DNA from: Arcobacter vandammei
GTDB lineage: Bacteria > Campylobacterota > Campylobacteria > Campylobacterales > Arcobacteraceae
Reading direction: 5' to 3'
Assembly: GCF_016106035.1 (NCBI RefSeq)
Contig: NZ_JADKPZ010000010.1
Location: 28,639 to 92,638 of the forward strand
Length of the DNA: 64,000 nt
Positions 63,955 through 64,000 of this stretch are shown piece after piece. The stretch's first letter is position 1. Every line of letters starts with the position of its first letter. Below the pieces are notes generated by a model. The model was given only the letters and a program-made list of their open reading frames with translations, was not told the origin of the DNA and searched no databases. A program made the position numbers and the translations under genes.

Positions 63955-64000
63955 AAAATTAACACCAAGAGAATTATCAGAGAAACGAAAGATAGTTATT
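63935..64000 (+). mobile_element. Start of an IS630-like transposase (partial, at right edge)
   Basis: ATG 63935 opens MEKIDARKLTPRELSEKRKI, the typical first residues of IS630-family transposases (helix-turn-helix part). It runs off the window edge and overlaps the hipA stop by 20 nt. Only 22 codons are visible, so the family call is tentative. Confidence 0.5.

Noticed and set aside
1..64000. CRISPR array, rRNA operon, prophage or replication origin
   Set aside because: No regularly spaced repeats, rRNA sequence, phage structural genes or DnaA-box cluster were seen in the window.

Overview
The window is strongly AT-rich, densely coded DNA from a member of the Campylobacterota, most likely Arcobacter/Aliarcobacter. 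Supporting signs: the obgE-proB-fmt order, an atpE gene on its own with a signal-like N terminus, histidine kinases with HQWRQPL or HQFRQP boxes, helical-cell-shape peptidases of the Csd/Pgp type, a cts-like DNA-uptake or type II-like set, frequent TTG starts behind AAGGA-type ribosome sites, and TGATAAT-type Fur boxes.

Left part (1-17 kb): the obgE tail, proB and fmt; tRNA-Leu(GAG) and atpE on the minus strand; a large AsmA-like envelope protein; then a five-gene operon behind a clear Fur box (imelysin, DUF1111 di-haem oxidoreductase, second imelysin, fatty-acid hydroxylase, di-haem peroxidase). nhaA and a Fur-family regulator (probably Zur) face an orphan znuA across two TGCAAC-N3-GTTGCA operators. 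After znuA lies a decayed patch with an ATPase relic and short palindromic repeats, followed by a sulfur amino-acid operon (metB, a long second PLP enzyme, a GNAT).

Middle (17-45 kb): L,D-transpeptidase, era, a four-gene type II/type IV pilus-like assembly operon, corA, folE, the divergent csd3/csd6-like cell-shape pair, purL, purH, a dual-sensor histidine kinase, bioA, Nudix, DsrE-like, fused msrBA, a thiamine-binding protein, ppk2, rnhB, fur with its own Fur-like box, a DUF2325-flavodoxin operon behind two Fur boxes, a lytic transglycosylase, a nitrilase-family hydrolase and a two-component system whose regulator mRNA looks leaderless.

Right part (45-64 kb): an XRE regulator faces a seven-gene glycan operon across three TTCA-N3-TGAA sites. 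The operon is a GtrB/GtrA/polytopic-transferase system extended with sugar-nucleotide-type enzymes and an FAD oxidoreductase, and it is the best candidate here for a poorly described system. Then ccoG, a DNA alkyl-transferase, marC, a haem-binding diguanylate cyclase, hisA/hisH, a Na/Pi transporter and comF. The last 3 kb are accessory and decaying: an AAA/DUF4143 ATPase behind a palindrome array, a frameshifted and truncated WYL regulator joined to a 5'-truncated hipA, and the start of an IS630-like transposase at the edge.

Iron is a recurring theme: four Fur-type sites control an uptake/redox operon, fur itself and an iron-sparing flavodoxin. The ATPase near 61 kb has a relic copy at 13 kb, which links the two accessory patches.
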